Source of the DNA: Cercis canadensis
Taxonomy: Eukaryota; Streptophyta; Magnoliopsida; Fabales; Fabaceae
DNA length: 64,000 nt
Direction of reading: 5' to 3'
NCBI GenBank assembly: GCA_003255065.1
Contig: QAOA01000243.1
Span: 1 to 64,000 of the forward strand
Shown here: one piece after another, positions 22,691 to 34,516 of the stretch
Layout: the number at the start of each line of letters is the position of its first letter
How positions within the stretch are numbered: the first letter of the stretch is position 1
Position numbers and translations under genes: made by a program
The notes under the pieces: generated by a model
What the model saw: the letters and a program-made list of their open reading frames with translations, nothing else
Database searches by the model: none
What the model was told of the DNA's origin: nothing

Positions 22691-24640
22691 AGTTGACTGA
22701 AATAGTAATGCATGAGTTTTAATTTTTTTTTTTTGAAAATAAAATCTCAAAGAGCTTAAAGAACAAAAGACATTCAATTAGCCTAAAGATGCAGCACTAC
22801 TTGCTTGCTCAAAAAAGATTTAACCCAATCAAAGTTTACCATATTTTGAAGCCTTTTGCTTTTTAACCAAACACTGAAGCATACCATTCAAGCTCACTTG
22901 ACTTGAGATTATAACATGTTCATCAATAATGGGCTCTCAGTTGCCATGAAAACTTTGAGAGCATATCCTTCTACACTTTTCCACTTAAGCTTATCTGAAC
23001 ACTCATCATCAAGAACTTGTAATAACTTCAAAGCGAATTCACAAAAATTAATGCTGATGTTGTTAATCCAGTAACATCCACTCTTATTTTATTTAACAAA
23101 AATTAATGAACAAGTCATGCATTCAAGAAATAATAGAGTGGTGAAGAAATGATTGATATGAAACAAGATCTATGCCCATTGATTTATGCAAATGAACTTA
23201 TAAGGACAAAGTTATGGAAGAAAAGAATTTTGGGCAACCCAAAATTTGCCCCTGTGTCAAGCACTGGGGAGGATCATGGGGACAAAGTTAGGACATAGAA
23301 CTCTTCTTACAATGGTTATGAGAGCTTGCAAATTTGAATAATGAAAATTTGCCCCAGTGTAAGGATTCAAAAATATTCCCTTTGAGGGTCATGCAATTGA
23401 TACCAATGAGATTTTTCTTGAATTAGGCTTTGCCCCAGTTTTATTTCCTTTGAAAACCAAAAAATTTTCATGAAAATTTTTGCCCCAGTTTACGGTTCTA
23501 GCAAACCTATCCTCAAGGAGGTTTTCAAAAGCTTGTAATGTGGTCTTAGAGTAAAAGACTTTTATTTTGAAATGAAAGAATAAAGGCTCAAAATTTGATT
23601 TTGTCCCTTACCTTATTTCTCCATTTTTCTTCAATGCCCAAACTCCAATAGGCTTTTATGCCAACATTCATTTACCAAGAGGATTCTCATGGGTTGTAAT
23701 GGGGTTTTAGGGATGTAAAACATGTCTAATGAAAGAAAAGATGTAAAGGCCCAAACATTTGATGTTGGGATAACAATGAGAATCTTGCTTTTGACAACTT
23801 GCGATCTTCTAAATTTTTATTTTTGTGTCACTTGAATGGCCTTTCCTATTCCTCAACCAATTAGAAGGAATACATTTGTTTATTCTCTTTCTTTCTTTTT
23901 TGAAGGTTTTTCTTTTCTTTTTTTTGGAGAGCTTTCCTCTCTTTTGCATTTCCTTTGCATTTATACTTTCTTTTTGGCAAGTCTACTTGAAGACATCTTT
24001 TGCAAGTTTATTCTCATTGTACCCGGGGTATGATTCTCATCAGGTATGAAGGACAATTTAAAGCTCAAAGTGGTTTGACAAAGGATACGATGTGTTTGGA
24101 TAGAAGAAAGAAAATAATCATTCTTGGCATTTGAATGTTATCATAAAAACTAATTACAGTTCTACCTTTACCAAGGAAGTACATGAATTCAAAAATTAAG
24201 AAATGAACTACTTCTTCAAGCTCAAATAGGTGACTAAGGATACTCCACAATGTTTGGAAGAACAAAAAAATGCCTCTGATCATTGGAAAAGTTTGTTTGT
24301 AGAGCTCAAAATTTGCTTGGAAACAATTCATCTTTTGGGGTCCTGAGTTTCCATCATTCTCAAGTTTATCATTTTTGCATCAATTCCAACTCCTCAAAGG
24401 GAAGACTCATGGAGGTTTTTTTTTGTTTTTTGAAGGATTTTAAGGATAAGCATTTAAAAGAGAATTAGAAAATGAAAGATGGTGAATGAGAACACATGAT
24501 CTGCACATTAATGAAGTCAAATAAAATAAGGTCTAGAGTAAGATTTTGACAAAATAAACATTAACAACTGAGAAAAGCTTTGAATTAATGAAAATTTCCT
24601 TGATGATTTCCTCCAACCTATCCACCAACACTTGGACTAG
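22691..24640. other. AT-rich non-coding interior of H with purine-tract-like motifs
   Basis: I see no gene. On the minus strand, ACTGGGGCAAA-like motifs recur at about 23245-23255, 23347-23358, 23428-23441 and 23476-23492, resembling the real purine tract beside the LTR. The rest is low-complexity AT-rich sequence. Confidence 0.65.
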
Positions 24641-24646
24641 AATCTT

Positions 24647-26401
24647 TTAGACTTGCACCTCATGATTTGGCAAATGGCTGATGATTAAAATTGGGACTCC
24701 ATTTTCATATTCTACTTTCACAACCCTGACCTTGATCAACCGTAGCACACGGTCTTTAAAAACCTTGCAATCTTCAATTGAATGTCCTACCACATCACTG
24801 TGGAATGCACAACTAAGATGTAGATTGTAGCTTGGAGGGAATGGAGGTTCTAGTAGTTTCACCGGTTGTGGTGTCATTACTTGTGCTTCTAGTAACTGCA
24901 AGTACAATTCCAAATTGGTCATTCCTCAATCAGGAAAAGCATCATTCTTCCAAGAACCTCTTGGATGTCCATGATTTGACTTGATCACCCATGGTGCCTT
25001 GGGAACATGGTATCCTTGAGGAGAATTTTGGTGAGGTGTATAGAATGATGGAAGATCAGGCTAGTATGAAGGATAAGAAGATGAGATGACATTAACTTGG
25101 TAAGGAGGTGAGAAAGTGGGATTTGGTGAATGGTATGGACCTCGAAGTTGAAGGTATGATGGTGCTCCCGGTGTTTGCACCTAGTTTACTTCTCCTTCAT
25201 TATTTTTTTGAAAATCCCATTTCCTTTGGCCAAAGTCATTGCTCCCAGCATTACCTCCTTGTAACTTTCTTGACCTTACAAGTCCTTCTATCCTCTCTCC
25301 AGTTTTAATTATATCAGCAAAATCATGAAATGGGCAGCCAGCCATCAATTTGAGGTATGGGGATTTCAGAGTGTCAAGAAAGATAGAGTACAATTCATAA
25401 TCAAGAAGTAGAGGTTGAACTTCTGCTGTTTAGGTCCTCCACTTTTGTGCGTACTCTCTAAAGGACTCATCTGTCTTCTTTTGCATATTCTTCAATTACT
25501 CTCTCGTAGGTGCGATGTCATAGTTGAACTTGTACTGCTTTAAAAAAGCATCTGCCAAATTTGTCCAACTCCGCATCTTGGTATGGTCTAGGTTCATGAA
25601 CCAATTGTAAGCAGCACCAGTTAAACTCTTAGGGAAGAAATGAATCATTACCATCTCATCCTCCTCTATCGCAGCCATCTCAGTAATGTACGACACGAAG
25701 TGAAACTTTGGGTTACCTGTACCATCATACTTTTGAAACTCAGGAAGCTTAAAATCTTTAGGGATTGACACATTTGGAGTAAGTCGTAACTGCTTGATTC
25801 CTATAGCACCAAAAGAGCTAGTCCCTTCCATAGCTCGAATCCTTTCTTCAAGGGTTAGCAACTTTTCCTTTTGCTTAGTCTTTTGCTTCTTCTTCTCATA
25901 CCCCTCATTCCCTTTCTCAAAATGCATGGTTAAAGGTGGATTTTGGGTCGTGGAATTAGGGATGTAATGAGTGATTGGATGTGTATAGGTGAAAACACCA
26001 CCTTGATTCTCGCTTGGATTAAAGGCAGCTTCAATCGAATTTGCAGTTGAAATCAAAGGTGGTGGCAGCATGGTATATCAGGTGTCCGATGGTTGGGAGA
26101 TAGGTGGAATTGCAGAATCGGGGTCAAATCCATGCCCAGGGGCAGATGTAGGAGCCATCATGTATGGAGGCATACCCCATATCGGATTAAATTGGGAAGT
26201 TGAAGAAATTTGCTCATTCAACGGCAATGGTAAAAACAAAGTTGCTTGAGAAATTGGAGAAATTGTAGTATTGCTTGGGCCTTCAGACACCCCTTTTAGC
26301 TTTAGACTTTGAGTAAGCAAATTCAGTATTTCATCTATTTGACCCTTCATTCTATCTAGCTCAGCTTTAAAATCTCTACTCTGATCTTGAATCCCTTCCA
26401 T
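24647..26401 (-). pseudogene. Gag of element H
   Basis: This is a Tat/Ogre-type gag in pieces, with stops near 26078, 25494, 25430 and in 24920-25180. The N-terminal piece has a predicted coiled coil (DFKAELDRMKGQIDEILN). A basic segment follows, then the capsid core LPEFQKYDGTGNPKFHF, LTGAAYNWFMNLDHTKM and SWTNLADAFLKQYK. The C-terminal motif CAFHSDVVGHSIEDC is the family's zinc-knuckle-like Cys-His box. Gag packages the element RNA into particles. No pol follows. The start at 26401 is chosen because it is the first Met after the leader and begins the coiled coil. Confidence 0.82.
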
Positions 26402-27342
26402 GATTGTGATGGTTCTGGATCTTAGTACGATTGACCTCTTACTGGAGTACTTTTGATTGAGCTTGTTTTCCTTTGAGCGAGCTATGTTCGCAATTTTTCA
26501 ATAAAACCTTATGGGATGAATGAAAAAAAAAATGAGATTTATGGAATAAAAACAAGGTTTCCACATTCTCTTCTTTATTTGGAAAATGGAAAAGTGAAAA
26601 TGTCAATGAGAGAGAAAAAAAAAGTAGACACTTGGTTTATTTGAAAAAGAAGCGAGGCATCATACCTCTCCCTTTAATGCAAGAAAACAGTTGGAGAAAT
26701 AACAAAAAAAAAAAAAAATACTTCCTTGATGTCTTATGAATGGACCAGCCTTAGGCTTAGAATTGCTAACTTAATGGTCAAGGTCTACCTTATAAAAGTG
26801 GGCATCTACCGTCAAAACTACGTGCATGGTTTGGCGATGAGTGCTAATATCCTGAAAGTCCAAGGTACTGTAGATTGCCTCTTATTGGGATGACAGAGAC
26901 CCTAACTTGTTGACATGAATAGATGAAAGGTAAAGCCTCTCTATCTACTCATCTTAAAAAGTCAGCTCGCAATCTAAGTGGGAGCTTCGCATAGATCGCA
27001 AGGGTACTTAGTTCCTTTGAGATAATGCTCACTCCCTATCTAACCCTAAGTTTAAATGTGACTCGGGTATAGAGCCGAAGAAATTGTGTAAGGTATGAGT
27101 GTTAGTGTTTCATGTGTGCAAGAGAAGCAAACAAACCTCATCCTACATCTACTCGCTGCAAAAGAGAACACTTAATATACTACAATCATTTACAAATGCG
27201 AGACAAAAATATATACACAATATATACATGAAACAAATAATGAAAACTAAATGAACAATGGGATAAAGATAAGGACACATTTATTTTGCACAATTGATTT
27301 CTTAGGCTTGACTCTCGAATGTCCCCAGTGGAGTCGCCAAAC
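26402..27342 (-). other. 5' leader and primer-binding site of element H
   Basis: At 27322-27339 the minus strand reads TGGCGACTCCACTGGGGA, two or three bases from the LTR end. This is the primer-binding site type I recall from Ogre elements (tRNA-Arg). The rest of the leader has no gene. Confidence 0.8.
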
Positions 27343-29313
27343 TGTCATAACATACTTGGAGGTCGCTATAATGCGGATGGCTTAAATAAAAGAGATTTAG
27401 TTTTCAAAATGAAAACTCTGGAGTCGCCACCAATCATATTAAAAATCTGGGGAACAATTGAAAAACCCCCTTTAATTTTTAAAAAAATATGTCTGCGAAC
27501 TAGAGAGGGTTCAGGAGTCTAATTGTGTATAGGGAAGGTGTTAGGCACCCTATAACACCCGTCTAAATGACAGTTACCTAAAATTAATTGTGCAAATTAA
27601 ATGATGACCTAATTGTATTTATTTTATCCCTAAAAGAAAAATAGGTGATTATTTAAAACAGGACTTGGTTCGTCACCCTCCAATGCCTACGTACCATAAT
27701 TAGGGATCAAAGTCTGCGTAGTTCGCAATGATTCAAAAGAAATTTTTATTTACTATTATTTTTTTTATCTTTTCAAAAAATGAAATTAAAAGAGATTCAA
27801 AATTTTCAAATTAAAATTGTGCTATGAATGAAACTAATCGTATCCTAATCCTTCCACTTTGTTCCCGTGCTTCTCGGTTCCCATAGCGACGCTTATCCTT
27901 ACCTCGGGCAGATAGGAGAGCCACCCCTATGGGGGTAAGTCACTTTTATCCCTCCCTTAACAAGTAAAGGGCCTATGGATGCTATTCGCACAGAATTAAC
28001 TAAATAAATGTAAAATGCATGATATGTAAGCCCATTTCGTGGGTCTGGTTTAGTCTAGAATAGGAACCAGCTCGACAAATCAGAGGACATAAACTAGTCC
28101 ATTTCATGGGCCTGGTCCAGTCCATACAAAACATAGCTTAGCACATCAAGAACAGCAGACTAAATAGAACCTCAGCCAATCGACAAGAAAATACAAAATT
28201 ATGCATATTTCCTAAATTGAAGATATACCTCTTATGGTTCTAAAAAGACAAGAAACATCTAAATCGGAGCTCTATAGCTCCCGAAAAATTTAAAAGACTA
28301 TATGCTGTCATAGAAAATCAACTAGCTAACAATACAGAAAACATCAAATTTTAAATGTAAACTGAGAACAAAGTAGATGTAAAAAAAATATGAAAATTAT
28401 ATATATTTAAGCGACATATCTTATGATTCTAATGAGACCAACATCACCTAATTTGAAGCTATATAACTCTAGAGAGAAATAAAAGATTGCACACTGTCAG
28501 AGAAAACCAACAGGCTTGACAGGACAAAGAAACAGCCAACTTTAAATCAAATCTGAGAGCATGGGGAACATGAAAAAAATCTGAAAATAATATATATTGA
28601 AACTACACATCTTGCAGTTCTAATGAGATCAACATCACTTAATTTGGAGCCGTATATCTCTAGAAAGAAATAAAATATTGCACACTGTCGGAGAAAACCA
28701 ACAGGCTTGACAGGGCAGAAAAACAGCCAACCTTAAATCAAAACTGGGAGCATAGGAGACATGCGAAAAATCTGAAACTAATATATATTAAAACCACACC
28801 TCTTACGGTTCTAATGAGACTAAAATCAATTAATTTGGAGCCCTGAAGCTTTGTGTAGAAAAATAAAACCAACTACTGCCTGAGCTGCCTAAAAGCTGCG
28901 AAAATGAAGATATCTCACCTTGGTTCTCTTTCTCTTTTGCCCTCTCTTCTTCCTTGTTTCGGCTCTGTTCTCTCTATTGCTCTTTTTCTGTGTGTTGCTG
29001 TTGGTCTATGTTTCAGCCCTTCCCTCTTGCTTTTATACTGCTCACCTTGCACCTAAGTCCTTCACATCTCTCTCACTATTTGTGTTAACCCCCATCTCTT
29101 TCTCTCTTTAAAACACTTATCCTCTATCCCTTTTTTGGTGTTTCAATTGCACACAATCTCTATCTCTGTATTTTGTTTTCAACTTATTCATGTCTCTTAT
29201 TTTTCATCCATTCATATCTCTTTCTATGGCTATCTCTTGCTACACATTTAACAATATCATATACATATGTATATATATATAATTTATTATTTGGACAAAA
29301 ATAGGTGTCAACA
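27343..29313 (-). repeat. 5' LTR of element H
   Basis: It is about 1971 bp. On the minus strand it runs TGTTGACACCTATTTTTG...GTTATGACA. It is homologous to 18800-20964 but with one 191-bp unit fewer. ATGGT at 29314-29318 is the right target duplication. Confidence 0.9.
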
Positions 29314-32300
29314 ATGGTCATATCCTGTTTCATAGCAAATTTTGAGGTCCATAAGGTCTTGATCGACCAGGGAAGCTCAGCGGACATCCTTTTTCATCAT
29401 GCATTCGAGCAACTAGGCATTCCAGCAACTCATCTCGAACATTACCCCGGAACTCTGATCGATTTCTCAAGAGCTCACGTTGCGGTAAAAGGAACCATTA
29501 CCCTCTGAACTGCCATTGGCCAGTACCTTAACTTGGCTAGTGATGAGGTCAGGTTCCTAGTTGTTGACTGTTCATCAGCATACAATGCAATTCTTGGCTG
29601 ACCATCCCTTAATAGGTTGGAAGCAATCGTCTCGACAAAGTACCTACTGCTCAAATTCTCAACCATCTCAGGGACAATCAGACAAGCCTAAGGAGACCAA
29701 CTTTTAGGAAGAACATGTTACAACGTAAGCTTGGTGATCAACTACTCCAAACCTTTAAAGCACATCAATTTGAGACAGACCATCTTGGCTAAGCCAATCC
29801 CCATTCAGGAGCTCGACCACAGAGAACAAAAGGCCGAAAACGGGCCTGAGCCTAAAGGAGAACTCATGGCATTTAAGGTCGGTAAAAATGACAATTAGAC
29901 GGTCCAAATAGGGTCAAACATCCCTTGAAGAACCTTATGAAGATTACCAATCTTCTGGTCGCCAATGCCAATCTCTTTGCATGGACAGCCTTAGACATGC
30001 CAGGTATTAACCCAAACTTTATTTGCCATAAACTTGCTATCAATATAGGAGTCAAGCCAATCTCCCAAGAAAAGAGAATTGTTAGCCCTGAAAAGCAAAA
30101 AGCAATCCAAGAGGAAGTATAGAAGCTACTCGATGCCATTTCATAAGAGAACTGCCATATGCGACTTGGCTAACCAACGTGGTCATGGTAAAAAAAGCAA
30201 ATGGCAAGTGGCGGATGTGCGTGGATTTCTCAAACCTTAATAAAGTCTGCCCCAAGGATCCATACCCCTTCCCGAGCATTGATAAACTAGTAGACAGAGT
30301 GTCTGAGTACAAGCTCTTGAGCTTTATGGACTCATACTCAGGGTACAATCAGATCAGAATGCACCTCGATGATAAGGAGAAAATTGCTTTCATTACGGAG
30401 AAGCCAATTTATTACTACAAAGTGATGCCCTTCAGCCTGAAGAATGTTAGTGCAACTTACCAACAATTGGTCGACAAGTTCTTGTAGAATTAGGTTGGAC
30501 GAAACGTCGAGGTATACGTCGATGACATGCTAGTTAAATCGCATTCTGATATGGAGCATTTAGCAGATTTAGAAGAAACATTCACCGAACTCTGAAAACA
30601 TCACATGAGATTAAACCCCACCAAATGTGTGTTTGGGGTGGAGGCCGGAAAGTTCCTTGGATTTATGTTAACCCACCGTGGCATTGAAGCCAATCTGGAC
30701 AAATGCCAGGCTATCATCCAAATAGAACCGCCAACAACCATAAGAGAGGTTTAAAGATTAGCAGGAAGGATTTTAGCCCTCTTTAGGTTCATGTCTAGGT
30801 CAGCAGAAAAAGCTCTCCCTTTCTTCAAAACCCTAAAAAAAATTAAGGACTTTCAATGGACTTCTGAATGCCAACACGCCTTTGATCAGTTGAAGCAATA
30901 TTTGACATCTCTACCCATTCTCTCTAAGGCAATGCAAGGCAAAACTTGACTTGTATACCTGGCCTGCAGCGACCAAACGGTCAGCTCAACCCTCGTCCAT
31001 GAAGAAAATAAACTTCAATTCCCCGTATACTACACTAGTCATGCCCTTTAAGTCTCAGAACTTAAATACCATAAAATAGAAAAGCTAGCCTATGCCCTTT
31101 TCCTCTCAACCCGACATTTGAGGTCGTACTTCCAGAACCACCCAATAACTGTCCAAATCGACCAACTCATCTGGCAAGTCCTCCAAAAACCCGATCTAGC
31201 AGGACAAATGCTCGGTTGGTCTGTAGAACTCTTCGAGCACTCACTATCCTATGAACCTAGGGGAGCAATTAAAGCCCAAGTTCTTATAGATTTTGTGGTC
31301 GAGCTCACCCAACCAGAGGGTCCTCTATCAGAAGAACACCTTAGCTAGACTCTGTCCATTGATGGATCCTCCAATCTTAAGGGAGGCGGAGCAGGGATAA
31401 TTGTGGAGGGACCAGAAAGAATAATCATCGAGCAATCTTTACATTTCGAATTTCTACTCTCCAATAACCAAACAGAATATGAGGTTCTAATCGCTAGCCT
31501 GCGATTAGCCTTAGAGCTCGGTGTCGAAACTCTCCGGGTGCTGACTGATTCACAACTGGTAACTAGCTAAATAAAAGGGGAGTATTAAGCAAAAGACCCT
31601 CAAATGGCTAAATATTTGGACAAAACTAGGGCATTCATATTCAGCTTTAAGGAATTTAAAATACACCATGTCCCATGAACCGAAAATACCTGAGCTGACA
31701 TTCTCTTAAAGCTTACTAGCAGCAAGAAGCCAAGTCATAACCAAATGGTGATCCAAGAAACGCTCCTCATCCTAGGCATTGAGCATAACAAAATGTCCAG
31801 CATTGACAAAGAAAATCCATCCTGGATCACCCCGATCATGCGCTACCTCAAAACGGGAGAGCTACCTCAAGATAAAGTTGCAGCTCATAAACTTCAAAGA
31901 ACTGTTTGCAATTACTGTCTTGAGGGTGACGTGCTCTATAAGCACAAATATTACACCCCCCTCCTTAAATGCCTATCCCCGAGTAGTCACATTATGTTTT
32001 GAAGGAAATCCATCTAGGTATATGTGGTCACTACATCGGAGCACGCTCCCTGGCAGCCAAGGCTTTCTGCTTCAGTTATTACTGGCCAACCTTGAGGAAT
32101 GACACCACCGACCTCATGAAAAAATGTGACAAATGTAAAAAATTTGCTCATGTTCATTTAGCACCGTCCTCCAACCTCCATACTACAAGCGAACCTTGGC
32201 CATTTTGCATATGGGGTCTAGATCTCCTAGGTCCTTTCCTAATTGCCACAGGGCAGAAGAAATTCCTAACTGTTGCCATAGACTATTTTTCTAAGTGGAT

Positions 32301-33060
32301 TGAGGCCGAACCTTTGGCCACGATCACTACAAGAAATGCTAAAAAGTTCGTTTAAACCTTTGTCATTTGCAGGTTTAGCATCCCACACACAATAACAACT
32401 GACAACAAGACCCAGTTTACAATTACAGGGTTCCAAACATTTTGCGCTGACCTATAAATTTGGTTGAATTTCACCTTGGTTGAGCATCCCCAAGTTAACG
32501 GGCAGGTCGAGGTGGCCAACTGAATAATCCTTGAAGGACTGAAGAAAATGTTAGATCAGACTAAAGGAAGATGGATTGAAGAGCTCCCTTGGGTACTGTG
32601 GTCCTACCGAACAACTCCCCAGACTTCCATAAATGAATCACCCTATAAACTCACTTATGGCGTGGAAGCCATGATATCGGTAGAAATCGGTGAACCGAGC
32701 TGGAGATGAGAACACTTCAGCATTGAGTAGAACCCAGAAGCCATGCATACAAGTTTAGCACTGTTGGATGAAGACAGAGACAAGGCCAGACTCACCATGT
32801 TAGCATACAAACAGAGAATCACGAGATACTATAACACCAAAGTCTGACCTAGAGTGTTCCGACTCGGTGATCTAGTTCTCCGAAAGGTTGACATTACCCC
32901 AAAACACCTCAATGAAGGAAAGCTTACCCCAAATTAGGAAGGACCGTATCAAGTACAGAAATTTTTGGGTAAGGGGGCCTACAAGCTCATTACCATGAAA
33001 GGTCTCCAGATCCCTTGAACCTGGAATGTAACTAACCTCAAAATCTATGAAGAATAAAGC
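29314..33060 (+). pseudogene. Tat-lineage element I: protease, reverse transcriptase, two RNase H domains, integrase
   Basis: This continues the gag at 17.3-18.8 kb after element H. Protease: KVLIDQGSSADILF (29350-29400). Reverse transcriptase: KWRMCVDFSNLNKVCPKDPYP, SFMDSYSGYNQIRM, catalytic Y-V-D-D at 30515-30526. First RNase H near 30950-31120. A second, archaeal-type RNase H (31361 onward, IDGSSNLKGGGAGI, NNQTEYEVLIASLRLALELG) is the hallmark of the Tat lineage. Integrase (31960-32700): KCDKCKKFAH zinc motif and GLDLLGP, TTDNKTQF and QVEVAN for the D-D-E triad. At least fifteen stops are present, so it is dead. The C-terminus reaches about 33055. Confidence 0.9.
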
Positions 33061-33106
33061 ATTATTGAAATGACACTGCCGAGTCAATCTATTACCAAAC
33101 ACTTAA

Positions 33107-33540
33107 GTTTGTAACCTCCATCCCGAGTGCAAACCCCCTAAGCCAGTCAAATATTAAGCTGATCCTTGTTTGCAACCTCCATCATGAGTGCAAGCCCACT
33201 AAGCCGATCTAATATCGAGCTGATCCTTGTTTGCAACCTCCATTGCGAGTGCAAACCCACTAAGCTGGTCCAATACCGAGCTTATCTTTGTTTGCAACCT
33301 CCATCGAGAGTACAAACCCATTACGCCAGTGAATTATTGATTTGACCTAAGTTTGTAACCTCCATCATGAGTATAAACCCAAAGGACCAACATCCTATAA
33401 GCAGGTGAATTATTGAGCTCATGTTTGTTTGTAACTTCTGTTACAAGTACAAACCTCCTAAAGACTAATATCCTATAAACCGGCAAACTACTGAGCTAAT
33501 ATTTGTTTGCAAACTCCTTTGTAAGTACAAACTCCAGCTT
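33107..33540. repeat. 61-bp tandem repeat downstream of Tat pol
   Basis: gtttg(c/t)aacctccat starts at 33107, 33168, 33229, 33290 and 33351 (period 61), then at 33427 and 33505 with longer spacing. It sits between the end of pol and the expected 3' LTR of element I. Confidence 0.9.
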
Positions 33541-34499
33541 AACATTCACCCTTGAAATAGAAGTGTTCGAGCTAATCATTCGGCAGTGATTAAAGAATCA
33601 TCTTATATCATAATACTAAGTCTTAAAGTCACTGAGCTTATTATTAACGTTACCAAGCCTAAAACCAGCGCTTCAGGTCCTACCTTTTTTGTTGTTTTAC
33701 TAAGTTAAACTTTGTTGTTTTTATTCTACCAAGTTAAAACAATCTGACTTTGGCGCTTGAATTTTTATAAAACACAATAAATCATTCACACTATGGAGTT
33801 CTGGTCTATAAGCGCAAGACTATATTCTATAAATAAACAAACATGATAAAAACCACCAAACTTGATGAAAGACACTTCCATTCATTCAAAATTTAATTAC
33901 AACTTTGCAAGTTACAAAAAATCAATTATTCGAGCCCCCCCCCCCCTCTCCTGGAAGCATATCATTGACCTCGTCATCTATGGTCGAGTTATAATCCTCC
34001 CCAGAGTCTTCCACCTGGAGCTTAGCACCGACGTCGTCTTCATCATCCGCCTCAACCAACTGGCCGTCCCGAACATCCTACCTTAAATTAACGCTTACAT
34101 TAGGCTCTTATTTTAAGAATAATTTAGGAGGAAAAGAAAATGTAAGAAAAGAACAAATTATATTTAGGTTCTATGATATTTAGATTATTTTCCAATCATT
34201 CCTTTTATTTTCACCCGTTCCAAGACAGAAGACTTATATATTATTTTTCAATCATTCCTGACAATAAAATTATGATTGTTTAGTATTTTCTTAATTAACA
34301 ACATATATAACTGAAAAATATTGACCGTTATTTGGCAAAAACAGAAAAGGTCAACCGTTATGAGGTACTTTTAGAACAAATATTTGTTCACATATCGCAA
34401 GATAAAAAGCCAAGCATGTATGATAAATAAATTACTATAAATCAATTCATCAGTCAAACATTGTTTGCACTAAAAGGGGAAAAAAAAAAAGTAACCAAT
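33541..34499. other. 3' region of element I, no 3' LTR identified
   Basis: AT-rich, with a C-run at 33936-33947. The minus strand at about 33940-34085 reads an acidic open stretch (EADDEDDVGAKLQVEDSGED), which could be the remnant of an antisense ORF as known in Tat elements. I could not delimit an LTR pair. The remainder to 34499 shows nothing recognisable. Confidence 0.45.
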
Positions 34500-34516
34500 T
34501 GGCACAATCTCTATTT
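34500..34516. repeat. Target-site duplication, left copy, of the LINE
   Basis: TGGCACAATCTCTATTT at 34500-34516 is repeated exactly at 36991-37007. Confidence 0.92.

Larger units (their letters stand above)
18800..29313 (-). mobile_element. Element H: complete gag-only (non-autonomous) Ogre/Tat-like LTR retrotransposon
   Basis: The element is 10.5 kb with two LTRs of about 2.0-2.2 kb (18800-20964 and 27343-29313, both TG...CA on the plus strand), a primer-binding site beside the right LTR, a purine tract beside the left one, and a perfect 5-bp target duplication. The only coding region is a decayed gag (24647-26401). No protease, reverse transcriptase or integrase is readable in 20984-24640. 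That space holds two tandem arrays and purine-tract-like motifs instead. It must have been mobilised by enzymes of a related element. This matches the class described as TR-GAG or large non-autonomous derivatives. It is nested in element I. Confidence 0.9.
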
